Assembly (NCBI RefSeq): GCF_020091585.1
Contig: NZ_CP083582.1
Coordinates: forward strand, 930,001-994,000
DNA: 64,000 bases
Direction of reading: 5' to 3'
Source of the DNA: Kovacikia minuta CCNUW1
GTDB taxonomy: Bacteria; Cyanobacteriota; Cyanobacteriia; Leptolyngbyales; Leptolyngbyaceae
Part shown: in pieces, positions 43,321-52,464 of the stretch
Layout of the letters: each line of letters begins with the position of its first letter
How positions within the stretch are numbered: position 1 is the first letter of the stretch
The notes under the pieces: generated by a model
Databases searched by the model: none
Told to the model about the DNA's origin: nothing
What the model saw: only the letters and a program-made list of their open reading frames with translations
Made by a program: the position numbers and the translations under genes

Positions 43321-45769
43321 TTGCCTATCAAAACGTTGGCTATTCTTTACTGGCTTAACCAGATTGAACCGAACCACCTCTTTCTGGTGGGAAACAAAGC
43401 CTTTTACCTGAGCCGATTGTTACAGAAGGGCTATCCGGTTGTACCAGGTTTTGTGGTATCTACTTACACGTTTCGAGAATTTTTGGAAACGATCGCCTGG
43501 TCGGAGCCGTTATTTTCTGACCTGCCCAACTCTTCCCTGCACCTGGATATTGAGAACCCCCACCAGCTAAAAAAGATCGCTCAACAAATCCGCCGAGCTA
43601 TCCATGATGCTGAATTACCAAGTGAATGGATTTCAACGGTGCTTGAGGCGGCGCAACAGTTGCAGTCCCCTGTGCTGGCTTTGCGCCCTTCTCTGATTGT
43701 CCAGAAAACAGCCAGATCCCCCCAATCTAACCCGGTTGCTGTCGGTAGAAGTTCTGCCCTGTTTAATCTGCAAGTGTGTCAGTCGAACGAGACGGATCTG
43801 GTCAGGGGCTTAAAGACCCTTTGGGCCGAATTATTTGGGGCAAAGAGTTTGTTTTACTGGCAACGATCGGGGGTTCCGCTTACAACAGGTTCGGTTGGCA
43901 GTGTTGGTGCAGCCGCTCTGGCCTGCGATCGCCTCTGGGACGGTACTCACTCAGCAAGATCGCTTTGAAGTCCAGGCTACGGGTGGATTGGGGATGGCGA
44001 TCGCCTGGGGTGAAGTAACCCCCGATGTTTATCACATCAACCCTGAAAATCATGCGGTTCAATCCCGACACCTGGGAAGTCGGACAATTGCCTACCAGGT
44101 CGGGGAGAACGGAACCGGAGGAATTGATACCGTTCACACCTCACCCCTCCTGCAAGCCCATTTATTGCCTGTAGAACAGCAACAGCGCTATGTTTTAGAC
44201 GCTCAACAATTAGAAGCAGTGACTCAACTTGCCCATCGGCTGGTTGCTGAAATTGGCATCTTGCTTGAGTTTGAGTGGACCCTAACCACAGCAGGCAGTT
44301 CCCAACCCCAGCTCTATGTGACCCAGGTTGTGCCCAGAACACCGTTGATGGTTAACTATCAGGATTCCCAGCGGTTAGAAAGGCAGAAAAACTCCGATCG
44401 AGACAGAACACAGCCGAAAGTTCCGACTGAAATTCCGGCAGGTTCCCATTTGCTGCTAACGGGGTTAGCTGCGGCAGGGGGAAGGGCGATCGCCCGCGCC
44501 AGGGTGGTTACCCAGGATGATGAATCTTTAGAAACGATTCAACCCGGAACAGTTTTGGTGTCAGACTCCATCCTGCCTCACTGGCTATTGCTAATTAAGC
44601 AAGCAGCCGCGATTGTCACAGAACAGGGGACAATGACGAGCCATAGTGCGATTATTGCCAGGGAAGCGGGTGTACCTGCCGTGATGGGTGCCACCAATGC
44701 CACGCGCTGGATTCAAACAGATGATTTGGTGATTGTCGATGGCGATCAAGGTAAGGTGTACTGGGTTGACCAAAATCTGGCAGAAGCGGCGTTGGAGGGC
44801 GAAAGGGCAGAAGGTAGAAGGCAGGAGGCAGAAGGCAGAGGGCAGGAGCCAGAGCAAGACACCGGGACTGAGAAGAGCCTTCCCCCTTCCCCCCTTCAGA
44901 CTCGGCTGATGGTGAACCTGAGCCAACCAGAGTCCCTGGAACGGTTAAAAAATTTGCCGATCGACGGAGTTGGGTTACTTCGGTCAGAATTACTGGCGAT
45001 CGGATTGTTTAACCAGCACCATCCCAATCTATGGCTGCAACCAGAACAGGGGGCTGAATTTGTGACGCGATTGGCAGAAAGCCTTTGTCAATTTGCGGCT
45101 GCCCTGTTGCCCCGTCCGGTTTACTACCGCTCCCTGGATTTTCGTTCCCACGAGTTTCGGGAACTGCCAGGCGGGGAAACAATTCCCAGGGAAATTAACC
45201 CCATGCTAGGAATGCGGGGCACCTTCAGCTATATGGTGAATCCAGCCCTATTTGACCTGGAACTGGCGGCATTGGCTCAGGTGCAGCAATCTGGCTACCA
45301 AAATATTCACCTCATGCTCCCATTTGTTCGTACCGTTGAAGAGTTTCGCTTTTGCCATCAACGTATCCTTCAGGCTGGCTTAAAGCGTTGTGCCCAATTT
45401 CAACTCTGGATGATGGCGGAGGTTCCCTCGGTTCTGTTTCTTGTACCGGAGTATGTGCAGGCGGGAGTTCAAGGAATTTCCATTGGCACGAATGATCTAA
45501 CCCAGTTATTGTTAGGCGTCGATCGCGACAATCAGCAAATGGCAACTGCTTTTGAAGAACGCCATCCAGCAGTCAAAGCGGCGATCGCCCATTTGATTCA
45601 GCAAGCAAAACAAGCGGGAATTCCCTGTTCCATCTGTGGACAAGCCCCCAGTCGTTACCCAGATCTGGTTGAAGATTTAGTTCATTGGGGAATTAATAGT
45701 ATCTCCGTCGAATTGGATGCGGTCGAGACAACCTATGAGGCGATTCTACGGGCTGAGGACAGGGGGTAG
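43321..45769 (+). pseudogene. Phosphoenolpyruvate synthase-like (PEP/pyruvate-binding) gene, frameshifted
   Basis: N-terminal ATP-grasp-like PPDK_N part (LVGNKAFYLSRLLQKGYPVV with PGFVVSTYTF; FEVQATGGLGMAIAWGEV), the swivelling phosphohistidine domain (TEQGTMTSHSAIIAREAGVP) and the C-terminal PEP-utilising TIM barrel (GVGLLRSELLAIGLF, YRSLDFRSHEFRELPGG, GISIGTNDLTQLLLGVDRD) with the catalytic cysteine in CSICGQAPS. Two overlapping frames must be joined: the first leaves the family after SGVPL, the second resumes QQVRLAVLVQPLW at 43883; one extra base near 43882 explains it. A TTG start at 43321 is the best visible. About 34 residues at 44798-44895 (GERAEGRRQEAEGRGQEPEQ...) come from heptamer repeats. 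N-terminal region is shorter than standard PpsA, so the reaction is uncertain. Confidence 0.85.
44798..44895. repeat. Heptamer-type repeats inside the PEP-synthase-like gene
   Basis: GGGCAGAAG/GGCAGGAGGCAGAAG units in frame between the phosphohistidine domain and the TIM barrel, encoding EGRRQEAEGRGQEPE. Confidence 0.85.
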
Positions 45770-45805
45770 GTGTCAGGGGGTAGGTGTCAGGGGGTAGGGA
45801 AGAAA
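45767..45805. repeat. 14-bp tandem repeat after the PEP-synthase-like gene
   Basis: GGGGGTAGGTGTCA occurs twice in tandem, followed by a third partial copy. Confidence 0.85.
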
Positions 45806-45819
45806 TCTATTCCTATTCC

Positions 45820-46464
45820 TTACTGATTGAGTGAATTAGAATGCTGCGCCAAGGTTTTGCTATAGTGTCTTTGCAGAAGGACAGCCAGGGTTAGTTGTTT
45901 TAGCAGCCAATATAGCCCTGAAATCGTCAGCAGGGCGATCGTCATGAAGATGAGGGGTTCTCTATTCAGGAGATTTTCTGCAACACTGCTGAGGACGTGG
46001 TGAGGTCGGAATACAATGTCCCAACTGTTCAAGCGTTCAATCCGTCCCAAATAGATCCCGATCGCGCTGAGGGCATGCAAAACTAGCTCAACCTGAGGAA
46101 CCCAACTGTTAAGATTCTGCCGTTTGAGATAGATCCCTAAATTGATTAAACACAGGACATAGGACTCAAACCCAATCAATATGAACAGCAGGTATTTGGG
46201 AAGAATGACCAGGATGTTGATTGCCAGAGAATCAGTCAACTGAATATCTCTGATCAGGTGAATGAGATCGGTCAAGACATAGGGTGCATTGGGCAGAAAA
46301 GCCACAAATAGAAATAGCCCAACCCACCAGACCAGGGAGCGTACTGTCGATAACCGAAACAGCCAGATACTGAGTCCAAATGGCACCAGAGCTAGAAACA
46401 GATTCCATGCCATCCACCTGCTCGTACCCATTAAAACCTGCCAGACAACAGAAATCCAGTTCAT
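45820..46464 (-). CDS. DUF1361 membrane protein
   Basis: 214 residues with about six membrane segments. The DUF1361 signature lies in FLFVAFLPNAPYVLTDLIHL, with LNLGIYLKRQNLNSWVP-like and YLGRIERLNSWDIVFRP further on. Function unknown. ATG 46464 chosen over TTG 46470. Single gene, convergent with the preceding one. Confidence 0.85.
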   Translation of the reverse strand: MNWISVVWQVLMGTSRWMAWNLFLALVPFGLSIWLFRLSTVRSLVWWVGLFLFVAFLPNAPYVLTDLIHLIRDIQLTDSLAINILVILPKYLLFILIGFESYVLCLINLGIYLKRQNLNSWVPQVELVLHALSAIGIYLGRIERLNSWDIVFRPHHVLSSVAENLLNREPLIFMTIALLTISGLYWLLKQLTLAVLLQRHYSKTLAQHSNSLNQ

Positions 46465-46652
46465 TGGCAACCCTAGAAAACCATTCTGGTTTTAGCAAAT
46501 TTTACCAGCAGGTGCCAGGGTTTCGGTGTCAGGTGTCAGGGCAAAATAGGGCGATCGCCGCCCGACGACACAGGCAGTTCAACGGTGGTTTTGGGATTGG
46601 TGTTGTCCTGTCCCCGTTCCGATTTCCGATTCCCTTCTCTTTCTGCTGGGCG

Positions 46653-48131
46653 TCAGGTTTGCTCATATTCAGAGAGATTTCTGTCTTTCAAAATTGAGAA
46701 TAGAAAGTATAGAAGGGGAAGGAGCACGATCGCCCAACCCATTCCCAAAGCCCAGGCGGGGTAGCCTTCGTAGGGTTTGCGAATATCGGTAGTCAGTTGA
46801 GTGGCAAGTAAACCCATTAGAACGGCTGGAATAATGAATTTAATCGAGACATTCCACCACTTGCCCACCTGCCAATCGCTGACGCGATCGATGTAACGGC
46901 GTAACTTCTCGGCACCATAAATCCAACCCACCAAAATGGCTTGAAAAATCCCAATCAGCATCAAGTTGTAATTTGTGGTGAAGTGATCCGCGATATCTAA
47001 CAAATAAAGACCCGCACGGGTGGTAAAAATGATTCCGGCAACAAATCCAGCCAGACACACCCAGAGTGAAACTTTAGCAGTCTTGAACTGGGGATGGCGA
47101 TCAAGGATCGCAGCATTCAACGCTTCAACCAGGGAAAAGGCACTATCAATTCCCAGGGAAAACAACATCAAAAAGAATAAAACACTAAATAACCCAGGCA
47201 ATGGCATCAAACTGAGTGCTTCAGGAAACACGACGAACGCCAAACCTGGACCGGAGGCTGCCAGTTCTGTGATCGGCGTTTTAGTTTGCCATGCCATGTA
47301 ACCCAGGATGCCAAAGACGACAAAGCCTGCTAATAAGCTAATTGCCGTGTTGAACAGGGTTGTTAACCAGGAATCTCTAGCAATATCTTCGCCATCCTCC
47401 TTGTAGCTGCCATAGGCGATCATGATACCAAAGGCAAGGGATAGGGTATAGAAAGTTTGGGAAAAAGCCGCCGTCCAAACTTCTGGATCAATTAATGCAC
47501 TCCAGGTTGGGCTGAGATACATTCGCCAACCCTCTTGAAAACCGGGCAAGGTGACTGCCCGCAGCAGCAACACGCCCAGCAATATCACGGGTAGGGGAAC
47601 ACTATACTGCACCACTTTGCCAACGCTTTCTGTCCCTTTCCAAACGCAGAAGTAAATTGCAATCCAGACCACCAGAAGCGCCAGCAACACAGACCAGTTA
47701 ATACCCCCTAAATTGGAGACGCTCTCGCTGACCTGAAGAATATCCTGGTAAAAAAAGTTCTTGGCATTACCAGACCACTTCACACCAAAGGATGCCAGGA
47801 AGTAAAGCAGGCACCACGCCATCACGACGACGTAATAGGCACAGATGATAAAGGAAGTAACCAGTGTGTAGATTCCCAAACCTGCAAACCTACCATGCAG
47901 TTTGCGAAAGCAGTCGATCGCCCCCCGTTGCATCTTTTGTCCGATCGCAAATTCCAGCATTAGCATGGGTATTCCCACCAAAACTAACGCGATCAAGTAG
48001 GGAAGCAGAAACGCGCCACCCCCGTACTTTCCTGCCAGGTAGGGAAACCGCCAGACATTCCCCAAACCCAGGGCTGAGCCTAGCGCCGCCAGCAAAAAAA
48101 CGGTTCTCGAACTCCAACGTTGACGGGACAT
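46653..48131 (-). CDS. Sodium-dependent transporter, SNF (NSS/LeuT) family
   Basis: 492 residues, 11-12 membrane segments. The helix 1 motif ALGSALGLGNVWRFPYLAGK with the unwound sodium/substrate site is typical of LeuT-like symporters. Also AFSQTFYTLSLAFGIMIAYG (helix 6 region) and SLGIDSAFSLVEALNAAILD (helix 8, sodium site). Likely imports amino acids or related compounds with Na+. Substrate not predictable here. Confidence 0.92.
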   Translation of the reverse strand: MSRQRWSSRTVFLLAALGSALGLGNVWRFPYLAGKYGGGAFLLPYLIALVLVGIPMLMLEFAIGQKMQRGAIDCFRKLHGRFAGLGIYTLVTSFIICAYYVVVMAWCLLYFLASFGVKWSGNAKNFFYQDILQVSESVSNLGGINWSVLLALLVVWIAIYFCVWKGTESVGKVVQYSVPLPVILLGVLLLRAVTLPGFQEGWRMYLSPTWSALIDPEVWTAAFSQTFYTLSLAFGIMIAYGSYKEDGEDIARDSWLTTLFNTAISLLAGFVVFGILGYMAWQTKTPITELAASGPGLAFVVFPEALSLMPLPGLFSVLFFLMLFSLGIDSAFSLVEALNAAILDRHPQFKTAKVSLWVCLAGFVAGIIFTTRAGLYLLDIADHFTTNYNLMLIGIFQAILVGWIYGAEKLRRYIDRVSDWQVGKWWNVSIKFIIPAVLMGLLATQLTTDIRKPYEGYPAWALGMGWAIVLLPLLYFLFSILKDRNLSEYEQT

Positions 48132-48300
48132 TTTTAGGGTTTAGGTGTTGGGGGTTGGGTGTTAGCGGACAGGAGTTAGGAGTTAGGAGCTAGGAGTTAG
48201 GAATTAGGGTTCAAGGGAAAAATACCAACAACTAACCACCAATAACCAAACTCGAAACTTAAAACTTAAAACTTAAAACTTTTACTCAGCCATCAGCATT

Positions 48301-48588
48301 CTACATTCTCTGATGGTAAGGCAACTGATCGAGCCACATACGGATTTCTTCTTCGGAGGCAAAATACATCACCTGACCTGCAACGGGGTCGTAGGCATCC
48401 CACCAAACATTACCCTCCTGATCCATTCTTTGCCAAATTTCTGGCTCCAGTTTTTTGGGGGAGGAAGTTGTCAGAGATTCCCAAAGACTATTTAACCAGG
48501 TGATGAGTTTGGGCTCCGGTGCTCTGGGTTCGGGTTCCGAATCTGGAATGAGTTCTAGCTGCTTATACAGTTCCCACTTTGCGTTCAT
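48301..48588 (-). CDS. Small conserved protein, W-x-D / YFASE family (paralogue 1)
   Basis: 95 residues. C-terminal half IWQRMDQEGNVWWDAYDPVA and MYFASEEEIRMWLDQ shares the pattern W-x3-D-x2-G-x3-W-x3-DP-x7-YFASE-x-E-x-R with the protein at 63338-63628. N-terminal half is helical and Pro/Glu rich (DSEPEPRAPEPK). AAGGAG lies 9 bases before ATG 48588. No function known; cyanobacterial genomes appear to hold several such small proteins. Confidence 0.75.
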   Translation of the reverse strand: MNAKWELYKQLELIPDSEPEPRAPEPKLITWLNSLWESLTTSSPKKLEPEIWQRMDQEGNVWWDAYDPVAGQVMYFASEEEIRMWLDQLPYHQRM

Positions 48589-48695
48589 CGGTGTCTCCTT
48601 GTTGGTTTGTAATCAGAAGCGTAAAGCGATCGCTCCTTTGATTACTTCTGACTCTAGAGAGAAATCGAGAAGAACTGGGGAATAGTTAGCAGGGG

Positions 48696-49898
48696 TTAGG
48701 TGCCTTCTGCCCTCTGCCCTCTATATGCTTCCTTTTGTCTTTGGTATCGTAACCAGGCGATCGCCGCCAGCACCAGCAACATCATGGGAATTCCAGCCAG
48801 GTTGACGGACTTCCAGCCCAGGTTTTGAAACAGGCTGCCAGAGAGCAGGGTCGTAAAGGCAACAAAGGCAAACATCATAAAATCGTGGATTGCTTGAGTT
48901 TTTGCCTTTTCTGGAGGAGTGTAGGCTTCGGTCAGCAATGTGGTGGAACCAATAAACAAAAAGTTCCAGCCAATGCCCAATAGCAGTAACGCAATCGAGT
49001 AACTGAGTAGACCCGTTCCCCAGAGGTTGATGGCAAGACAAAGTAAGCTCAACCCACTCCCCCAACTGAGAATAGTTAGCAACCCAAAGCGGGCAATCAG
49101 AAATCCTGTAAAGAAGGACGGGGAAAACATCCCCAATACATGCCATTGGATGACACTGGCTGCTTCATGAAAGGGATGGGCATCGGCAACCATTGCCAGC
49201 GGAGTTGCAGTCATCACCAGGGTCATAACGCCGTACCCCAACATACTGCCCAACACTGCGGTGATGAATACAGGTTGCCGCAGGATGGTTGGTAGCGATC
49301 GCCCTTTTCCCTGGCGCTCACCTTTTGCGGGAGGTGGCAATTTTACAAACGGCAACAGACAGAGGGAAATGGATTGCAGAATTGCGATCGTCACCAGTGA
49401 ACCAGCAAACACCACAGGCTGCAACCAGTCCTTAGACCAGGTGGCTAACTGTGGACCGACCAGCGCAGCTAAAACCCCACCCGCAATTACCAGGGAAATC
49501 GCCTGCGATCGGAAGGCTTCGGTTGCCACCTCTGCGGCTGCAAATCGGTAGAAGCTGACAAAACTGTTGAAGCTGCCAAACAAAATCATGGCACCACAAA
49601 ACAGGATGAAACTGTGGGTGGCGATCGCATAAATCCCCAGCCCTGCCCCGCTCAAGCCAATTAAAATTCCCACAAAAAATCCCAGTTGTCGCCCCACGTG
49701 ACGCATTAGCAAGGATGCTGGAATGGTGACACTCATTGTTGCCAGTTGGAGGAGTGCGATCGGCAAAGTTGCCAGCGATTTATCCGTTGCTAATGCCTGA
49801 CCAGTCAATGCTGCGACTGTAAACAAAACAACGTTTCCAGTCATTGCCAACGCCTGACACAGCGACAGCAGCAATACCTGTCTTTTCATTGGACTCAT
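48696..49898 (-). CDS. MFS transporter
   Basis: 400 residues with 12 hydrophobic segments. MFS loop SLLMRHVGRQLGFFVGILIG between helices 2 and 3; RFAAAEVATEAFRSQAISLV near helix 4-5; PPEKAKTQAIHDFMMFAFVA in the C-half. The last residues (AYRGQRAEGT) are encoded by a heptamer repeat, so the original stop may have been moved. Substrate unknown. An in-frame ATG at 49889 is equally possible. Confidence 0.88.
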   Translation of the reverse strand: MSPMKRQVLLLSLCQALAMTGNVVLFTVAALTGQALATDKSLATLPIALLQLATMSVTIPASLLMRHVGRQLGFFVGILIGLSGAGLGIYAIATHSFILFCGAMILFGSFNSFVSFYRFAAAEVATEAFRSQAISLVIAGGVLAALVGPQLATWSKDWLQPVVFAGSLVTIAILQSISLCLLPFVKLPPPAKGERQGKGRSLPTILRQPVFITAVLGSMLGYGVMTLVMTATPLAMVADAHPFHEAASVIQWHVLGMFSPSFFTGFLIARFGLLTILSWGSGLSLLCLAINLWGTGLLSYSIALLLLGIGWNFLFIGSTTLLTEAYTPPEKAKTQAIHDFMMFAFVAFTTLLSGSLFQNLGWKSVNLAGIPMMLLVLAAIAWLRYQRQKEAYRGQRAEGT

Positions 49899-50026
49899 CC
49901 CATTGTGGATTTTGGATTTTGAATTGTAGAAAAGAATCGGGAAGAACTGGAGAAGCCATGAATACGAACAACGGTAGCATCAGTCAGCCAGAGTAGGATG
50001 CCCTATAGCCCTGCACTTGCTCTAGA

Positions 50027-50295
50027 TTGAACGCGTTGGGTGTCCGCTGATTACGAGAATCACATTACCCAAAGAAGATATTGAGGCAGATGAATGGAGT
50101 CGCAGCAAATGGGAGAAAGTGCGGCAACGATTAATCGAACGGTCAAAACAGGAGTTCTTTTCTGAGGAACATAACCGAGAACAAATCGCCAAACGAATGA
50201 CGATCGCTGAAGAGTACTTCGCAGCACCAGCGGAGAAACCTGCCAAAGGTGGAACCCGCTCTCAAGAAGGCGGAAAAGTCAAAGTTACATTCTAA
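50027..50295 (+). pseudogene. Fragment of an unidentified gene
   Basis: Open from an upstream TAG at about 50023 to TAA at 50293-50295, with no ATG or GTG at a sensible place: RITLPKEDIEADEWSRSKWE, then a charged helical part and a basic Gly-rich end (KPAKGGTRSQEGGKVKVTF). A second short frame starts at ATG 50323 (MSTAEIEETDTQTQPIAELK) and stops after 29 codons. Both look like pieces of decayed genes at the distal edge of the cassette array. The rest of 50296-50541 holds nothing recognised. Confidence 0.4.
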
Positions 50296-50541
50296 CGTCG
50301 AATTTTATGGAGAACTTGATCCATGTCTACAGCCGAAATTGAAGAAACGGATACACAAACCCAGCCGATCGCGGAGTTGAAAGTGTTTGGCAAAGACGAT
50401 CGCAACCGTTGACGGAAATAACGAAAAAAAGGCAGTGATTATAGGCGCTATGGCGGAGAAAGTTGTGGGAGTATTAGGTCATCGTTCTTCAATTCATTCA
50501 CCACTTCATTCATTGAATATGAATGAGCAACAATATCATCC

Positions 50542-50628
50542 TCGTAACGGTTCAAATCAGCGGCGGCAGACAACCTTGAACTCAGCACCAGCGGCTCTCG
50601 TCCGTCCGCTGCGTTGGGGTTGTTGGGA
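50542..50628 (-). repeat. attC-like site a (downstream of brnA)
   Basis: Outer cores TCGTAAC and GTTGGGA. Inner arms CAAATCAGCGGCGG on the left and CCGTCCGCTGCGTTGG on the right are complementary with bulges. 24 bp after the BrnA stop. Inner sequence nearly equals that of site d (53307-53393). Confidence 0.75.
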
Positions 50629-50651
50629 TGCTGACCGCACCTAAACTCAAA

Positions 50652-50936
50652 CTAATGCCCAGTCACTTCGCCTAGTGCCTCTTGAATCACTTCATCACTG
50701 ACACCATGACGCTTGAGGCTTGCAATCAATGCAGACACCGTATCACCTTCCAAACGCTCCAAGTCAGCTCGCAACCCTTGCCCGATATAAGCACGTACTA
50801 ACGGTTGATACCCAGAAAAACCAAGCAGGGGTGCAACTTGCTTCAAGTCCTCAATCACATCTTCAGGCATCCGAATTGTGATCGTTGTCATGGGGCGATT
50901 CCTATCCAACCGCTTCTTCAACGCTTCAGGTTTCAT
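50652..50936 (-). CDS. brnA: BrnA-like antitoxin (ribbon-helix-helix type)
   Basis: 94 residues from ATG 50936, starting inside the toxin gene end (11 bp overlap). N-terminus MKPEALKKRLDRNRPM, then the DNA-contacting strand MTTITIRMPEDVIEDLKQVA and the helix region SGYQPLVRAYIGQGLRADLE of RHH/CopG-like antitoxins. It should neutralise BrnT and autoregulate the operon. Second gene of a minus-strand cassette whose attC-like site begins 24 bp downstream. Confidence 0.75.
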   Translation of the reverse strand: MKPEALKKRLDRNRPMTTITIRMPEDVIEDLKQVAPLLGFSGYQPLVRAYIGQGLRADLERLEGDTVSALIASLKRHGVSDEVIQEALGEVTGH

Positions 50937-51222
50937 AAAATTCCCACTCCTTGCGTGTTGCTTTACGAGCTGAAATGATCCGAATGATGTCGTTTTCCCG
51001 CTCAACGAAGACAACATATAGCAAATTCCAACGCCGATCTAAACCAATAACAGCATCTCGCGCTTCATCATTACGACTTGCATCAACGACCACAAGCAAT
51101 GGGTCGAAGAAGACTTCTGCGGCTTGCTGAAACGTAACACCGTCATGGTTAATCGGGTTGATTCTGGCTTTTTCGTCATTCCAGACAAACGTAATGCCAT
51201 TGAGAACGAAATACACATCCAT
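50926..51222 (-). CDS. brnT: BrnT family ribonuclease toxin
   Basis: 98 residues with the BrnT pattern: FVWNDEKARINPINHDGVTF, then AAEVFFDPLLVVVD and LLYVVFVERENDIIRIISAR with ATRKEWEFYE at the end. BrnT is a RelE-fold RNase, encoded upstream of its antitoxin BrnA. Sits within a cassette bounded by attC-like sites b (upstream) and a (downstream); toxin-antitoxin cassettes are typical stabilisers of sedentary integron arrays. Confidence 0.88.
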   Translation of the reverse strand: MDVYFVLNGITFVWNDEKARINPINHDGVTFQQAAEVFFDPLLVVVDASRNDEARDAVIGLDRRWNLLYVVFVERENDIIRIISARKATRKEWEFYET

Positions 51223-51348
51223 GCTTTTAGTGTAAGCAATGTGTATTTACATTGTCAATACGTTTTGACGCTGTAACTGGATTTTTGCGATCGTTTTCGG
51301 CACTCAACAGAAGCGATTTGAGTACTGTCCCAACCAAGAACTGAAGCA

Positions 51349-51434
51349 GCCCAACGGCAAAGCTCACTGGACGCAGAGCACCTCTTCAGCTCACCAACAA
51401 CCTTGAGACGTTCCGGTGCAGCGACGTGTTGGGC
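51349..51434 (-). repeat. attC-like site b (downstream of the hydrolase cassette)
   Basis: Outer cores GCCCAAC (51349-51355) and GTTGGGC (51428-51434), a perfect RYYYAAC/GTTRRRY pair. Inner arms AGCTCACTGGA and TCCGGTGCAGCG pair except for one extra base on the right arm, the asymmetry (extrahelical base) that orients attC sites; it places the 5' side at the high-coordinate end, matching the minus-strand genes. Confidence 0.85.
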
Positions 51435-51487
51435 TGCTGGTTGTACGTCACTTTCTATTTTCGCAAGTGTTGAGACGCTCAGTAGAA

Positions 51488-52213
51488 TCATCCAAGCTCC
51501 GTTAAACAAGCCACAAGTCTATCGGGCATCGAAAAGAATGGGCAATGCGATGATTGAAGCTGAAAACGGCGTTTGACGGCAACTCGACTCAGCATCAATG
51601 TCTGATGTTGGTGGCTCACAGCCTTGTCATTCAAGGTTTCAATATAAAAACGTGACACCGATCCAAAATTGCTGTCGGTTAATGCGACTGGACTAGCACA
51701 TGGATGCATTGGTTCTGGACGATGACGTGCAACTAATAACTCCTGATATTTTGGTGGGCAATCTGCACCAAAAACCTCGACGATTCCTTCATCAGCAATC
51801 CATGCTGGAGTATCATGCTCTGGATCATCCTACCTCCAGTGAGACATCATTTCAGTCTCGTTGTCCTCCAATGCGAGTTGGTAGAGGCTCTCACCATTTC
51901 GAGGTAAGTAGGCACATAGATAAACTAAGGCTTCGATCTGCTCTGGAATAGCTTCTGCAACGGCTGAAATCACCATTCCTGACATGCTATGCCCAACCAG
52001 AATAATATTGTGACGCGCTCCGATCGCGGCAACTACAGAATCACGATAACCTTCTAGTGATACAGATTCCGGCGGTGTTGGATCATCACCATGAGCCGGG
52101 AGATCCAGACTGATGACTGTATACCCCTTATCTTCAAGCCGAGGTATAACTTCAGACCAACAGAACTTTCCCATCCATGAACCATGAACCAAGACGTAGG
52201 TAATGTCAGTCAT
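51488..52213 (-). pseudogene. Alpha/beta hydrolase with one in-frame amber codon
   Basis: The full frame spans 242 codons from ATG 52213 (MTDITYVLVHGSWMGKFCWS) to the stop at 51488. HGSW gives the oxyanion region, GHSMSG the nucleophile elbow (IILVGHSMSGMVI), and SHCPFF near the end the catalytic His. It belongs to the EstC/salicylate-esterase-like group (SLDLPAHGDD; RVYIETL-type FYIETLNDKAVS). A single TAG at 51830-51832 interrupts it after MMSHWR, and the same frame then continues DDPEHDTPAWIADEG. One base change would restore it. Third cassette of the array. Confidence 0.85.
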
Positions 52214-52284
52214 TGTCACGCTTCCTAATTTTTGAACGGCAGCAGACAATTTTACAGTGTTGTTCCCACAGATAACGCAAAGCA

Positions 52285-52369
52285 GCCCAACGTTTAAGCT
52301 AACCGGACAGCAGTTGTCTTTGCAACCCAAATAAGTTGTAGATAGTTCCGGTTCAGCGCAGTGTTATGA
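52285..52369 (-). repeat. attC-like site c (downstream of the DUF6745-like gene)
   Basis: Outer cores GCCCAAC (52285-52291) and GTTATGA (52363-52369). Inner arms AAGCTAACCGGA and TCCGGTTCAGCGC pair with one extra base on the right arm, as in site b. The left core equals the right core complement of site b, as expected if the cassette between them once circularised. Confidence 0.85.
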
Positions 52370-52464
52370 GGTAATTTCACATCAAGGCTGGCATAACTCT
52401 GCCGTCGTAAATGCATGTATAGGCAGGAACACTGCGCTGCTTTCATGAATAACAAAATTTTGAA

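Noticed and set aside
50029-50041. A fifth attC site (GTTGGGT at 50035)
   Set aside because: The core fits, but no complementary partner core or inner arms could be found within 60-150 bp.
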